Of a stretch of DNA of 64,000 bases, positions 10,598 to 23,459 are shown piece after piece. The notes below the pieces were generated by a model. That model ran no database searches. It was not told the origin of the DNA and saw only the letters and a program-made list of their open reading frames with translations. Each line of letters opens with the position of its first letter. The first letter of the stretch is position 1. The DNA comes from Sipunculus nudus (taxonomy: Eukaryota > Annelida > Sipuncula > Golfingiida > Sipunculidae): positions 66,573,300-66,637,299 of the forward strand of contig CM049314.1 of NCBI GenBank assembly GCA_026874595.1, given 5' to 3'. A program made the position numbers and the translations under genes.

Positions 10598-11170
10598 GGT
10601 CCCATACATCGCACAACACAAAAACGACAGGTCTACGGCAGAATATTGGGGAAATTCCTAAGATAGTCGTGGGTGGGTCGTACGAAATCTAGGTGTTCTG
10701 CGACGGAAAAAGCAGTCGTGGACCCTTGTCGTAGAATTTTGACGTTCAAAATTTGATCAGCGTCGTAGGTTATTCTTTATGTCATGTCGATCCCGTGGGT
10801 CTGTTGTACGATGCTTTACGACTGTGTCACGATAAACCTACGACTTTTGAACGATTTTTTGGTTATCTGAGGCCCTACGAATCGTAGGATTTCCTTACGA
10901 CAGCCCAACGATTGACGCACGTTCTACCTATGACGGTCCTACGATTGTTTTACCGTTGTAGGTCATTCACGCGACCCACGGCGTCTTAAGCCTTTTAGTA
11001 AAGTCACATACATCGCAGAACAAATATACGATAGGTCTGTGACGGAAAATTGGTAAAATTTTCTTTTATATTACGACAGTCGTAGAGACCTCATACGACT
11101 CGAAGGAAGAGCGTACGATTGGACTCAGACAACGCTGACCAATTTTCCCACGACCGTCGTGCAACATATG
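10598..11170. repeat. CGTAGG/CCTACG-rich complex repeat
   Basis: Dense in GTCGTA/TACGAC and CCTACG/CGTAGG on both strands. Two half-units share ACATCGCA.AACA.A...CGA.AGGTCT about 405 bp apart (from 10598 and 11004). It is probably a non-coding TE derivative in A intron 5; no ORF of note. Confidence 0.5.
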
Positions 11171-11722
11171 TTTTATATGTAAACGCTTCCACGAAATTAG
11201 AGTAAAAAAATTCTCTCAAACCCTGTTGAAATCGTACAACAGTCAAAATCTTAGGTTACTTGTAACTGAGGCTTTACAGACATGTAGGTACTGCTACGAT
11301 AGGCACTGGCAACGTGACCATAATTTTGTGAGCATAGCCCACAGAGGTAAATTATAAGCCAGTCGGGTTGATGTATTAAGCAGTGGTTTACTGCCCGCCC
11401 GATAAATGCCCCGCGCAATTCTATACCGCATTCCACATACCGCGTTCCGCTGCAACAGTCCACATACCGCATACCGCGCGCCCGGTAAACGCCGTTTAAT
11501 CCTGCAACACACTTGACACAGACCATCAGACGCCACTCTGACCCCGGACGAGTAAATTCTACGGTCTCACTTAGCTTGGCTTTATATAAACGCATGTACG
11601 TATGGCGGGACTCTACAAAACCACCGATATTCCTCGACTTAGCAAATACTGCAGCTTTCTACCGGAACTCTGGTTTGCCTTATCATCAATAAAAATAAAC
11701 CCACGGTATATGCCCTAATTAA

Positions 11723-12183
11723 AACGGGCCTAATCACATATCTGACTTTTATAAACTAAAGCTTATTCCTTAGAGCTTTTATAAAAATAGGCCAGCAAAT
11801 GTGGATAACCGCACACAGGCTTCTTTTTTGTTTGTTTAGTTTATGGTGTTTATAAAAGACGGGAGCCCGCTAAAATAATCAAAACAACTTCAACAAGGGC
11901 ATCTGGTGGCAAGTCAGATATGCCAGAGCTTTTCAAATGGCATTTTGCAACAAGTGACCTTCCTACCTCCGCAAACATGCAACCTTCAACCTTAGGTTAC
12001 ATGTTTTGTCAACATTGCTGTGTTTACAAACGTGTTTAATTTGATAAACAGATTCATAAATCCTTTACAAAGGCCATAAAACAACATTTCGAAACCAAAA
12101 TTACCCTTAGATCAATAATATATACAAAGAGGAAGTCAGAAATCACATAAATTCTTTTTCAAAAGGTAGGTGAATGGGCGACT
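11723..12183 (-). mobile_element. TTAA-flanked MITE, copy 1
   Basis: Flanked by TTAA at 11719-11722 and 12184-12187. It is homologous over its length, in reverse orientation, to 46476-46931, and its central part is homologous to 23.2-23.46 kb. Ends read AGTCGCCCATTCACCTACC (on minus) and AACGGGCCTAATC. TTAA duplication suggests mobilisation by a piggyBac-type transposase; none is encoded here. Confidence 0.7.
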
Positions 12184-12661
12184 TTAATTTGCCAAACCTG
12201 GTCATACAGTAAAGTTCATATTTTTCAAAAAGTATGTAAGTTAGAACTTCTACAATCTTTATCTCATCCTATATAATGAATTTGTATTTGTCATATATAG
12301 AGTATTAGGATGCCATGTGAATTTGCAGGCCAGATTTGAGCTCTAGGCCTATTTAGGGAGTTAATAACTTTATATAATACAACACCTACAGATGCGGAGA
12401 GTCTGTTTGTCCTGACTTATGATCAGATTGGCTTAAGCATTTACTGTTTGGTAATAGATTATGCCTAGTAATAAGGGGGGGGGGGGGGAGTTAGCACATT
12501 ACCCGGTTGGCTATATATGTATATGGACCAATGTATCATGGACGAATAAATATTATAATTACTTTGCACGCCATGGAAGAACAGTTTGCTCAGAAACTTA
12601 CAGACATAACATTAAACAGTTTCTCCGCCGATCTGTCAGAATATTGTTCGTAAACAACATA

Positions 12662-15600
12662 GTAGGTGGGTTAAGTGACTTTTGACTTCATTTCATGATG
12701 CAAAGGTCCCCTTTGGCACAAAAGTACCTTAGGGTCATAGAAATAAATTTATCTAAAGACACAAGTTAGATCTCCCTTAGTATGTGAAATATATGCAAAT
12801 TATTCAAAATGGCCGCCGAAAATACTCCAAACCCCATATGCTTGCTGCTGTTACAGCTATAATGACATATGTTGTGTCAAAATAAACATTTTCTTGGTCA
12901 AGGAATCCAATGAAATAGGTTTCCAGATTGAGAAAACAATAGTTTTCTCCTTAACATGAAAATCAGGGGTAAAATGGGCACATTTCATAAAATATCAATG
13001 ATTTTCTTCCATCAGGGTAACCTGAGACACTTGAGACATCTATGTCCTTGGCATTTGGGAGGTATTAATCAGTTGTGAATAGACCATGAAGACGCGTCTA
13101 ACTGAACACAATCCTCAGTCGACATACATAGAGCATGAAACCACAGGAAATTTAAAGCATTAACTAGAGAATTACTGGTACGTGGCACTTACTTAATCTG
13201 AGTTTAGGCAGTACAGCAAGACCATGGTATTACAAGGACAGATATACAGTTTTTTTTTTCCTTTTTTTTTTAAGAATCACCCAATGAAATACCCACATTC
13301 TTGCTCTATCACCCGATCAAATACCCACACACAATGCTCTATTACTAGCAAATATACATAAGGCCTTGGTTGTGGTTTTTCCGCATGTACTGTTATTTCA
13401 TTTATATACATTATCTGGGTAATACGGCATAAAATGACCCTTCTGGACCACACAACATGCATGGGATTTACTTGGCAAAAGAAGAGTACCAGTACACACA
13501 GGAATGGGAAGACATTCCTGTAACAAAACTCAATAATGTTGCCAACTGTAGTTTCTTCCGAGTATCTAACATTTTGATTCAACAGAATATTTTGTTTGAG
13601 ACACATATTATCTATCTCATGATGGTCAATCCTTAATAGTTGATCAATAACAAAAGCACAAAAGCCATCAGTCATTGACACTCTTGGTTTTTATGCTTTT
13701 CCAGTTAGTTATTGGGTTTTATAGGGAAATACACGTATCCTGAAAGTTGTGTTCGTATTTCTATTTTTACAAGTAACGTCAGGTAACTGAAGGAATTAGA
13801 TATGTTATGTTTTATTGTGGATGAAATGATTGTTGAAGTAATGAAGTAAAAGTATTCATCCTACCTTGAAATTATGGGGAAAGTATGCAAATTTCAATAA
13901 ATTTTAGTATCATCATGAAAACTTTTAATATCTTTGATTGGTTTTGTATTATATTCCTTTATAAGTTCTTGTTTATTATCCTTATATAGACGGGAGCATT
14001 TAATACCATTGTATATGTACCCGATGTGTGCGATTCACTGCATACAGAGCATAAAACCACAACAAAGTGATAAACATATTTGTATTACGTGGAGAAATAA
14101 TTAAGCTGCATGCTATTCGAAAAATATATAATTATGCTTATGATCAGATATAATTTAATTGAACGTAAGAACACACTTCCATAGTCGTGCTTCCGTAAGT
14201 TTTCAAATTTACTGCCATGTTCTGGAATACAATATCTCTTTAATACCCCTTAAACCATACGTTTTGCACGGCTTACATAGGTTTCACTCTGTCACAAACG
14301 GAGTAAACAGAGGTATTGGCAGCTGTACAAAGTGGACATGAGAATTTCTTTATTGCCAACAAAAGATTATCGTCTGCTTGAGCTTCAATGTACAACTTTC
14401 AGGTCTTGTGCGATATAATAATCACATAATCTATTTAAGATGTGCATTTGATAAAAATGGAAGCACCTATTTCCCAGAATCTAGCATTCTGGATAGTGAA
14501 GTCGATTGCACGAATCACATTAGTCAAAGTTACCTATGCCCAGAAAGTCAGTACTACTATCAGTTGTCACAGGACAGTCACAAATTGATAAACTTGGCCA
14601 AATATTGGTTGTTTACAAATCTAGTCAAACTGCATTTGAGAATGTGTGTATACTTCTGAAGCCAAATCCTCAAACATCTATCTTTTAGATGATTCCTGGA
14701 CTTTGGTGTTTATTAATATTAATAATGAACTTAATAGCCGCCTGATATCCGTTGAAATTCTAACGAGTAAGCACAACATGTATTACAATCTTAGAAATCT
14801 CCCTAAAACCCAAATGTGACCTGGTATGGCCCTACTTGCCAAATTCATCTGCAGAATATCGGCAGGTGACCCTAAAAAACTTAGGAGCATTGCACTTCAA
14901 TTAAAACTAATGAAATATGTGCATAGGAATTATCACATGGTGGTAACACAGCATAAATAAAGAAAACCTATATCTTGCTTCATAGGTTAAATAAAATGTC
15001 CACTGTTTATGTTATAGGCCCTTCGAATTTTTCAGTGACATTTGTGGCGTGTCTTGCTGACGTCAAAGCAGTTTGAGCCCCCTTTTCAGGTTAGTTGTGA
15101 CCAACTGTAAAAGTATAAGGCAAAAAAAAAAAATTAAAGGTATGGTTCTCAGGCACCGCCCGCATAAACACCTCCGAATCAAAACTTTTTATTTTGATTT
15201 TCAATAAAAACTTTCCAATTTTGAGCTGCTGTCGTTCCGAAATTTCTTTCAAGAAGATAAAACCATACAATTTCCTTTGTTTTGTAGTATTTTTACTTAT
15301 TTAGCAAAATAAAACTGCTATTTTCATGCTTTTCCCTTATCATTTGACATTTTTATCGAAACATACCAAAAATTTAAAATAAAAAAAGCGCCCGCCCGCA
15401 TTGATTTCTGAAAAAAAGTGCCTGAGAACCATACCTTTTTTTTATTTTGGACACCAGGAACATATGTGGACCAAGAGGTGACTGGATCCTCAGGGAGTAC
15501 ATGTGAGATCCTTTTGCCCAAAGATTATAGCTGATTTTAGGCAAAGGAAAGAAATGTCTTTGGACGCAATGTTTAAATTAAGAGCTAATCACCGAGAACA

Positions 15601-17231
15601 TGGAACATAGGAGTCGAGTGGTAATAGACTTTGATCTCTGTGCTGGCTATACCCAGTTTCAATTCCCGGGAAAGCTATGAGAATAGATGACAGTGACCCT
15701 TTCCAGGTCAGTAGTTTCTCTGGGTCCATGTAAAGTGATAAAGTTACAATTTATCAAATTTTAAACTTTATTGAATTACATTTAGACATTACATTCAACA
15801 CTTTCTGCTTTTCTGTTATGACTAATGTAAAAGGTTATATAGCACGGAAGTGAGAGGTAAAGCCTGTTAGGCGGACTTGGCATCTCGCCTTCTTGCTGTG
15901 CTTATACTTTGGTTGCAAGTTTATTATTGCATCATTAACATTCTGATGATCGGTGGCATTATTGCAGTTTTTGTGAACAATACTGGATTTATTGATATAA
16001 CCTGCACCACATCCTGAACAATCAGCACTGCCACCATTACTTCAACAATCATTTCACCCACAACTAAAATATAAGACATCTAATTCCTTCAGTTCCCTAA
16101 CATTACTTGTAAAAAATAGAAATGTGAACAAAGTTTTTAGGATATTTCACTTTAAAACCCTAAACTAATTGGCGAAGCATAAACACCAAGAATGTCAAGA
16201 ACTGATGGCTTTTTAGTTTTCAGCATTGATCATTTACTATTATGGGTTGGCCATCATGAGATAGATCATGAGATACATAAGATGTATTTCAAGCAATATA
16301 TTCTGTCGAATCAAAATTTTAGATTCTGGGAAGGGGCCACAATTGGCAACTTTATTGTGTTCTCCTACAGGAATGTCTACCCATTCCTGTGTGTACTGGT
16401 ACTCTGGTTTTATATATATCTCATGCATGCTGTACTTTCGAGAAAGTTCATTTTATGCCGTATTACTCAGATAATGTATATAAATGAAATAACAGTACAT
16501 GCGGAAAACCACAACCAAGGCCTTATGTATATTTGCTAGTAATAGAGCATCGTGTGTGGGTATTTGATCGGGTGATAGAGCAAGAATGTGGGTATTTCAT
16601 TGGGTGATTCTTAAAAAAAAAAAGAAAAAAACTGTATATCTGTCCTTGTAATACCATGGTCTTGCTGTACTGCCTAAACTCAGATTAAGTAAGTGCCACG
16701 TACCAGTAATTCTCTAGTTAATGCTTTAAATTTACTGTGGTTTCATGCTCTATGTATGTCGACTGAGGATTGTGTTCAGTTAGACGCGTCTTTATGGTCT
16801 ATTCACAACTGTTTAATACCTCCCAAATGCCAAGGAAATAGATGTCTCAAGTGTCTCAGGTTACCCTGATGGAAGAAAATCATTGATATTTTATGAAATG
16901 TGCCCATTTTACCCCAGATTTTCATGTTAAGGAGAAAACTATTGTTTTCTCAATCTGGAAACCTATTTCATTGGATTCCTTGACCAATAAAATGTATATT
17001 TTGACACAACATTTGTCATTATAGCTGTAACAGCAGCAAGCATATGGGGTTTGGAGTATTTTCGGCGGCCATTTTGAATAATTTGCATATATTTCACATT
17101 CTAAGGGAGATCTAACTTGTGTCTTTGGATAAATTTAATTCTATGACCCTAAGGTACTTTTATGCCAAAGGGGACCTTTGCATCATGAAATGAAGTCAAC
17201 AGCCTATTTTATGCACTTAACTCACCCACTA
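12662..17231. mobile_element. Large foldback structure with 1.19-kb inverted arms
   Basis: Arms 12662-13846 and 16033-17231 are inverted copies (roughly 80-85% identical by eye) around a 2.2-kb spacer. Shared landmarks include ATGGCCGCCGAAAATACTCC and the run from CATTTTATGCCGTATTAC to CCACAACC. Each arm has a related open frame reading from the centre outwards: 134 codons on minus at 13277-13681 and 115 codons on plus at 16192-16539. The spacer contains another MITE and no transposase. It lies in A intron 5, which is 7.3 kb against 1.4 kb in copy B. Confidence 0.75.
15118..15446. mobile_element. MITE with GGTATGGTTCTCAGGCAC inverted ends
   Basis: Left end AAAGGTATGGTTCTCAGGCAC and right end GTGCCTGAGAACCATACCTTT are exact inverted copies, preceded and followed by A/T-rich runs. 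CCGCCCGCAT / ATGCGGGCGGGC extend the similarity inward. Same family as the element fused into receptor A exon 8. It lies in the spacer of the foldback structure. Confidence 0.75.
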
Positions 17232-17360
17232 ACAAGTGCAGATGCATAGGTACAGATGACAGGCCGATTAACTCGATTACTGAAACAATGCCTATATATT
17301 GTGAATGAGGTCTGTCCAAACTTAAGTACACAACTTAACAGGTAAGACTGTGTCACCCAC

Positions 17361-17508
17361 CTTGCCACTGAAGTGTTGTAAACACGAACCAGAGGGAGCC
17401 ACGCACATTAAAATATTCCGCTTCTTCACGATTGGCCTGTCCCTGGTTGTGGCGGCCTCCCCACTCATACGGGTTAAACTTGTTCATAAGCCACAGGAGG
17501 AAAGCCGT
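17361..17508 (-). pseudogene. Receptor A exon 5 (M1 end and pore loop), open
   Basis: 148 nt, acceptor attcaaag|ACG, donor CAAG|gtgggt. It encodes TAFLLWLMNKFNPYEW then FNVRGSLWFVFTTLQWQ, with Gly split by the intron. NPYEW after M1 and SLWF at the pore loop are iGluR hallmarks. Confidence 0.9.
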
Positions 17509-17514
17509 CTTTGA

Positions 17515-17627
17515 ATAATAATGATTATAATAAAAATAATAATAATAATAATAATAATAATAATTATAATAAATAATCATAATAATAAAAAATAAAAATA
17601 ATAAACATAAAATAATAAAATAGTAAA

Positions 17628-17658
<31 letters not shown>

Positions 17659-17674
17659 TAATAATAATAATAAT

Positions 17675-17712
<38 letters not shown>

Positions 17713-17720
17713 TAATAATA
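17515..17720. repeat. (AAT)n-rich microsatellite
   Basis: About 200 bp of AAT/TAATAA repeats directly upstream of A exon 5. A similar ATAATAAT tract flanks the same exon in copy B at 44130-44500, so it probably predates the duplication. Confidence 0.95.
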
Positions 17721-17744
17721 ACTAGAAAAGCACCCAGAGAGTGA

Positions 17745-17925
17745 AGACCTCCGCCAAGTCAGCTCATTAGCCTCATATAAAACTGTTAGAAAAGCAGCAT
17801 TTTTCCTTTTATCTGAAGATTTCATCAAAATCCGTCAATACCTTTTTCCCTAATGTTGCTAACAGACAAACAAACAAACCAACACCCGCAAAAACATAAC
17901 CCCTGCCGCTCAGTGGAGGTAATCA
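17745..17925. mobile_element. MITE-like repeat with ACCTCCGCCAAG-type end
   Basis: Starts GACCTCCGCCAAG and ends GGAGGTAATCA. Inside are a GAAGATTTCATCAAAATCCG stretch and an AGACAAACAAACAAACC run. A second copy ending CTTGGCGGAGGTAATGAT lies at about 18.54-18.78 kb. Confidence 0.5.
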
Positions 17926-18779
17926 ACAGGTTAAGTCGAATATATTCGCAGAATAAAGCTGATATACATGTACGGAATGCGGGATGCGAAAAGCGTATAA
18001 AATCGGAACTGGTATTGCGAAATAAAAGAGGTGAGATTCCTCATGCGAGGACCCGGCATGAGGAATGCTTATATATCCGGCAAAAATGATCGCTACATGT
18101 AGTGAATTTTTAAGTTTCCGGATGTTAACAAGGGGAAACACATAGAAAAACGCATACCGCCGTGCAGGTTCACATGTGCAGGAAAAAAAAAATCCATATT
18201 CCGTAGATAAGGAATTTTCCACGCTGCTACTGAAGAAACTAGCCCTCGAAACTTGCCAAAGTCGGGTTTTTGGCCCCATCTCCCATGGGGTTTGTGGGTT
18301 TTGTAGGCTTAAGTCATTTCCTGTTTGATTAAAACAGGGCCCAGGACTATAAAAACAACAAGCAACCGTGACCCCCTGCATTACCTTGATTTACTGAACC
18401 TTTCAGGGAAACGGCACGTACAGGTGCAATGACGTCAGTGTGCTCTATGACGTCAAGACTCTCTCCATATTAGGCCATATCGTAACTTGCTGAACGTGTA
18501 AGCAAATATGCAATAGACCCCCCAAAAAATACCAGAGCTTATTCCGGGCTTTTTTTTACGCATGGATCGGCCCCAAATTTAATCAATTGTTCCTTGTATC
18601 ATTGCCGAGCTATCCTGGAAATTTCATCAAACTCCGTTATCAAAGAACAATTTACCCCGTTGAGGACTGTTATCGTGATATCGTGTTTGTGTTTTCGTGC
18701 TAACAGACAAACAGATAAAGAGACAAACATACACGCCCAAAAACATTACCCCCGCCGCTAGGCTTGGCGGAGGTAATGA

Positions 18780-18883
18780 TACAAATTTAAGTAATCATAG
18801 TAATAATAAAATGATAAAAATAAGAAAAAAAAGATAAAAATTATAATAATAAATAATAAAAACAATAAAACTAAAATTAAAAA

Positions 18884-18925
<42 letters not shown>

Positions 18926-19068
18926 TTAATAATGATAAAAATAGTATTAATGAAAATAATAAAAACGGTTATAATAAAAATAATGATAATATTATAGTAA
19001 AACAATAATAATTATATTAAAAATAATAATTATATTAAGTAATAATAATAATAATAATAATAATAATG

Positions 19069-19101
<33 letters not shown>

Positions 19102-19320
19102 TAATGGTAATAATAATAACAATAATATAACTAATAATAATCATAATCATCATTATTTATAATAAAAAATAATAATAATTATCATCATTTTTAATAATTA
19201 ATAATGATAATAATAATAATACTACTAACAGTTTCAATAATTATATTATAATGATGAAAATAACAAAATAAAAATTCAATAAAAAAAATAATTGTAATAA
19301 TAATAATAATAAAGGGAACC
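18780..19320. repeat. (AAT)n-rich microsatellite block
   Basis: About 540 bp of interrupted AAT/AAAAT repeats in A intron 4. Confidence 0.95.
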
Positions 19321-19507
19321 ACTTTGTATTCCGGGAGTGTTTCCTCCCCAAGGTATGCTTTTATCCAGTCTGTCTGGCAAATATTATTAAAACAACCTGG
19401 GCCAATGTTGCACAAACCTCATCAGAGGCCAAAATTATGGTGTATGTTACGGATTATAAACGTTGCTGTTTTTGTTAAGAATGTGAAATGAAACATTGAA
19501 AACTAAC

Positions 19508-19708
19508 CATTAAAGTGACGAGGATCACCAGTCCATACACTTCCGGCATCAGTGGGCGGAATATGTCAAAACCAATCGGGAAAGTCTCTGAATGCCCCTT
19601 CTTCTGGACAAGCACGGTCAGACCCTCATTCCCAAACGGACGGATGAAGTTAACGTACTTCTTCCGTTCTGCTGTGACAATCAGGGGGGCAGCAGCGATG
19701 TCGACGAC
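19508..19708 (-). pseudogene. Receptor A exon 4 (end of S1 and M1), open
   Basis: 67 codons, acceptor ctatcag|GTC, donor ATG|gttagt. It reads VVDIAAAPLIVTAERKKYVNF..., keeping the ligand arginine (AER) but with APLI instead of APLT. It is three codons shorter than the B exon after VQKK. Confidence 0.85.
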
Positions 19709-19748
19709 CTGATAGAAACAGTCACCACCTAGAAATATGCATTCTCAT

Positions 19749-19986
19749 GAATGCAGGCCTCCGCCAGGTGGCCGGTCCTTAAGTGAGATACTCCGCAACC
19801 CGTGTTTTCATTCACTTATTGGCCCATGCTCCCAGGTTCATTGGTGCATATGTTCCCCAAAACGTGTTAGCATTCACTTATTCGGCTCATATTCCAATGT
19901 TCAATCAGGGATATCTGACTTCACATTTATCAATATTCCTGAAAGTCCTTCCTGGACCCTGATCATGAGCCGGACCCAAACCAAAA

Positions 19987-20069
<83 letters not shown>

Positions 20070-20261
20070 AACGAAACCTTCCCAGGGAATGGGCCCATGA
20101 ACAATGGTTTTGATTTTGGTGTGGATCCAGAACATGATCCGGATTCATGAACGTCATCAAGGATTATTCGTAAATCTACAGTCACTTAGGAAATATGGGC
20201 CGAATAAGTGAATGTAAAGCACCCAACAATAGGGACCCCCATGTGGCGGAGGCTTGCATTC
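19749..20261. mobile_element. MITE with GAATGCA.GCCTCCGCCA inverted ends
   Basis: Left end GAATGCAGGCCTCCGCCA and right end TGGCGGAGGCTTGCATTC, with CATTCACTTATTCGG also inverted inside. It contains a (CT)n tract at 19986-20069. It lies in the intron between A exons 3 and 4, leaving only about 40-60 bp to each exon. Confidence 0.65.
19986..20069. repeat. (CT)n microsatellite
   Basis: About 80 bp of CT repeats inside the MITE at 19749-20261. Confidence 0.95.
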
Positions 20262-20324
20262 CTTAGAATACAGATTTCTAGTTTAAGATGTGTACGTATC
20301 AATCTACGTATCATAAAAAATTAC

Positions 20325-20543
20325 CCCGTCAATGACTTCCCCCAGCATGCCGTACTTTCTTGTGCCATTTCTTATCAGTCCCCTAAATCTGCCATCAGCA
20401 ACCAGTTGGATGGTGTACGTAAACCCGATCTTATCCGAAATTTTCTGAATCAAATCGGGTATAAAGCCATAGCACCGGGACAGGGGTACCATCTTTCCTT
20501 GGTAATTCGACGCAGGCGTATTCATCATGAAATATGGCTCATA
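20325..20543 (-). pseudogene. Receptor A exon 3 (ligand-binding S1), open
   Basis: 73 codons, acceptor ttgcaag|TAT, donor GGG|gtaatt. It reads YEPYFMMNTP... CYGFIPDLIQKISDKIGF ... MLGEVIDG. The EPY.M and G..PDL motifs match the S1 start of iGluRs. Confidence 0.85.
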
Positions 20544-22487
20544 CTTGCAAATACAGAAAAATATAAAACAAATATAATAAAGACGTATTGAATATCCATG
20601 GAAAAGTAAGCGCTATCTGGTGTTGAAGCAAACCATCACGGCCCTGGCGCCCTTCGAATGAACTAATCATTAAGGTAGCAGAGCTGGTCCCCCAGTATGA
20701 CCTGACCTTTCCTTTGCATTGGACAATCTGCTATTCTTTGAACCCTTGAAGTATACATTTTCTGAAAGCTAAGAAGATTCTCTAAATATATAAAAATATT
20801 TTTTTTTATCTAGCATGTTTGAAACTATAAGAGTTTAAATTTAGTTTTAATTATTTAATAATATCAGTTTATTCCAAACCATCTAATGCATGTAAAGAAT
20901 ATATTTTTATATTAATAAAAAAATTAGATAAAAATTCTCAAGCGTCGTTTTGTTTTGAGAGTTAAGTTTTAAAAATAGCGATTTTACAGAGTTTAATTTT
21001 GAAACCCTCACATATCTTATCATTCTTTTACATTTTCCTAAATAAAATCCTTCTATTTGAATTTAGGCGTAAAATGAAATGAAAACGTTTTTAGCTATAG
21101 CGACCACTCTTTGTCCGTCGTCCGTCTGTCTGTCCGTTAACCAAAGGGGGCTCCGGAGTACCCCCAGAATTATAAAAAAAAATTGACATAAAATCTCAAG
21201 TATCTGAATAAGTAATGCATTGATCACCTTGATTCTTTGCATGGAGTGTTTCATCAGTCTCTGCAGACCTGTATTTTTTTCCAATTTTTATGGGTTTTTT
21301 TTCTCTGTTTCTCTACCTTCAAAGAAGCAGTCGTCCGTTAACCGGGCACAAATCGTAACCGCTGGACGTGGAATATTCTTATTGTAAATCCAGGGAGGTC
21401 CTTAAAAAATCTCCTTGGAAACCTGAAATTGGGTCTCTGTTACCCAAATCCTCTGATATGAACATGGGATATTTTCAGTTGACATCAAGGGAGGTCAATG
21501 AAAATCTCATTTGAAACCTGAAATTAGGTCATGGTTAACTACATTTTGCAAACTACAGGCTAAAAATGTGATTTTGAACATCCAGTAAGTCCGACGGGGC
21601 ACACATTGTATCCGCCAGGCCTAGAATCTGTTATCGTAATACCCATGGAGGTCCATGAAAACTCATTGTGGAAGCCTGAAATTAGATCAGTGTGACCTAT
21701 TTTCTCCGAGCTATGGGGCTTGAAAGTACACCCTCACCCAGAATAATAAAACAATTTGAGCACCAACCGTTACAACTGACACAACATCTAAAGAGGTTCC
21801 AAATATTTTCCCCCAAATCATCACATCAACAACTAATATATGCATCACCTGTAAGTCGATATCAGCTGAGCATCATGACCCATGGGTCATTTGTTCAGCT
21901 GATATATTTTATGATTTTATGAAATTTCAAACAAAATAGACAATCATATTCTTTTTAATCATTATATTCGGAATTGTTGTCAATGCTTGCTCCATATTTG
22001 CTCCATTGCCTTAATTAAATATTGTAATTTACAATTCACATGCGCAATAACTCGATTTCGTGTTGAGTGACTCAGTGTTTGCAGGTGGTTATACATGATA
22101 TTCATAGATAGACCTTCTGTTTGGAGAATGACACTTTCTTTTGGAATTTTGAAAAAGAAAATATCTGCGAAAGATTTTTTTACTGTAAAGCTATTTTTGC
22201 ATAAAATATAACTAATGTACAATCAAATGTTACATAAACATGCGGATACAAAATAAATTCGTAGGCATAATTTATAATTGCATAATTGATGATATGTCTT
22301 CAAGCGCACGCAGATACGAACACTCATGTCCTCATTTCCTGTAAAAATTAGTAATCATTTAATTAGTACACGTAATTACATACTCGGACCAAAAATCGAG
22401 TACCTTCTTTTCTGTACTGAACGCGAACAAAATGATTATTCATAGTGACGATTTCTCCAGACTCGATGAAGTTTTGGTAATACATAC

Positions 22488-22567
22488 CATTATTGTAGTG
22501 AACTTGAAATGTTTCTGCCGTTTCGTTGCTGCAGCCGCCTGGCGCTTACATCTCTCCTTTGAAGACA
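22488..22567 (-). pseudogene. Receptor A exon 2 (basic linker into S1)
   Basis: 80 nt, acceptor ttcttcag|TG, donor ATAATG|gtatgt. It encodes SSKERCKRQAAAATKRQK then HFKFTTIM, which joins YEPYFM of exon 3. Too short to be an open frame on its own; found by phase and by alignment with copy B. Confidence 0.75.
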
Positions 22568-23194
22568 CTGAAGAAATGTACTTTGTTATCAAATGGTATT
22601 ACAAACATGTGTATATTAAATTCTTAAAGAGACCGATAAATTGATAAATACAGCTTAAAGATTCATTACTTATTGTTGAAAAGTGACCCTTATAAAGAAT
22701 TATTTAGAGATTGCCGTAACCATACTTTTTGAAATGCTATTTTACATGACAAAATTTCGTTTTTAACTTCAAATAGATGTTTAAACATTTACCCAGACCT
22801 GGTGTGAAAAAATGCCTTCGGCAGACCGACCTATTACGAATTATGACCCTTGTTTAAACTAAATTTTAACAACTTCCTTTTTATCAGTTTTTAAATGGTT
22901 TATCAGTTTGTTGTTGCTTAACAGCAACGCATACGTTCCAAACATACGTTTGTCTATATATTATATCGTGTTCATCGGGAGAAAATCGCTGATACGCACA
23001 GAAAAGTGCATAAAGCTTCTCAGCATCTATTACTTACAATATTTATCAGTGCGGAAACCAGAAAAAAAGATCCCATTTGAACTATGTATACCCGAGGGTG
23101 ACCTTGACGTTACGAGAAAAGTCCACATAGTTCCAGTCACCAGGGGGCAAGACATCTGAACCACTTGTCAACCCTTTTCATTATAAGTGGATCG

Positions 23195-23459
23195 ACATAT
23201 TTACACCGGAGATGCGGAGATAAAAAGTTCACATGTTGCAAAACGCCATTTCATTATCTGACTTGCTGCAAGATGCCCTGGTGTCAAGATGTTGGATTTG
23301 ATATTTTGGCGGGCCCCAACATATTAATCACACGTTGATATACTCAAACAAAAAAAAGACATCCTGTGTGCGGGAATATCTACGTGGTCAGGCCTATTTT
23401 TCTGAAAGCTCAAAGTGATTACGTTTAGTCTATAAAAGCCATATAGGTGATCGGGCCCC
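23195..23459 (+). mobile_element. Fragment of the TTAA MITE family, copy 3
   Basis: Homologous to the middle and right part of 46476-46931 (GTTGCAAAACGCCATTT, GGCGGGC.CC, GATC/TGGGC.CC end). The left end and TTAA sites are not preserved. Confidence 0.55.

Noticed and set aside
11251-11595. 114-codon frame on minus in receptor A intron 5
   Set aside because: No family similarity; the sequence is a patchwork of repeated GCGGTATG and ACCGCATACCG motifs.
17923-18381. 152-codon frame on minus
   Set aside because: Lies across repeat-derived sequence next to the ACCTCCGCCAAG elements; no domain or signal recognised.
19901-20185. Arg-Glu repeat frames on minus
   Set aside because: Translation of the (CT)n tract inside a MITE.
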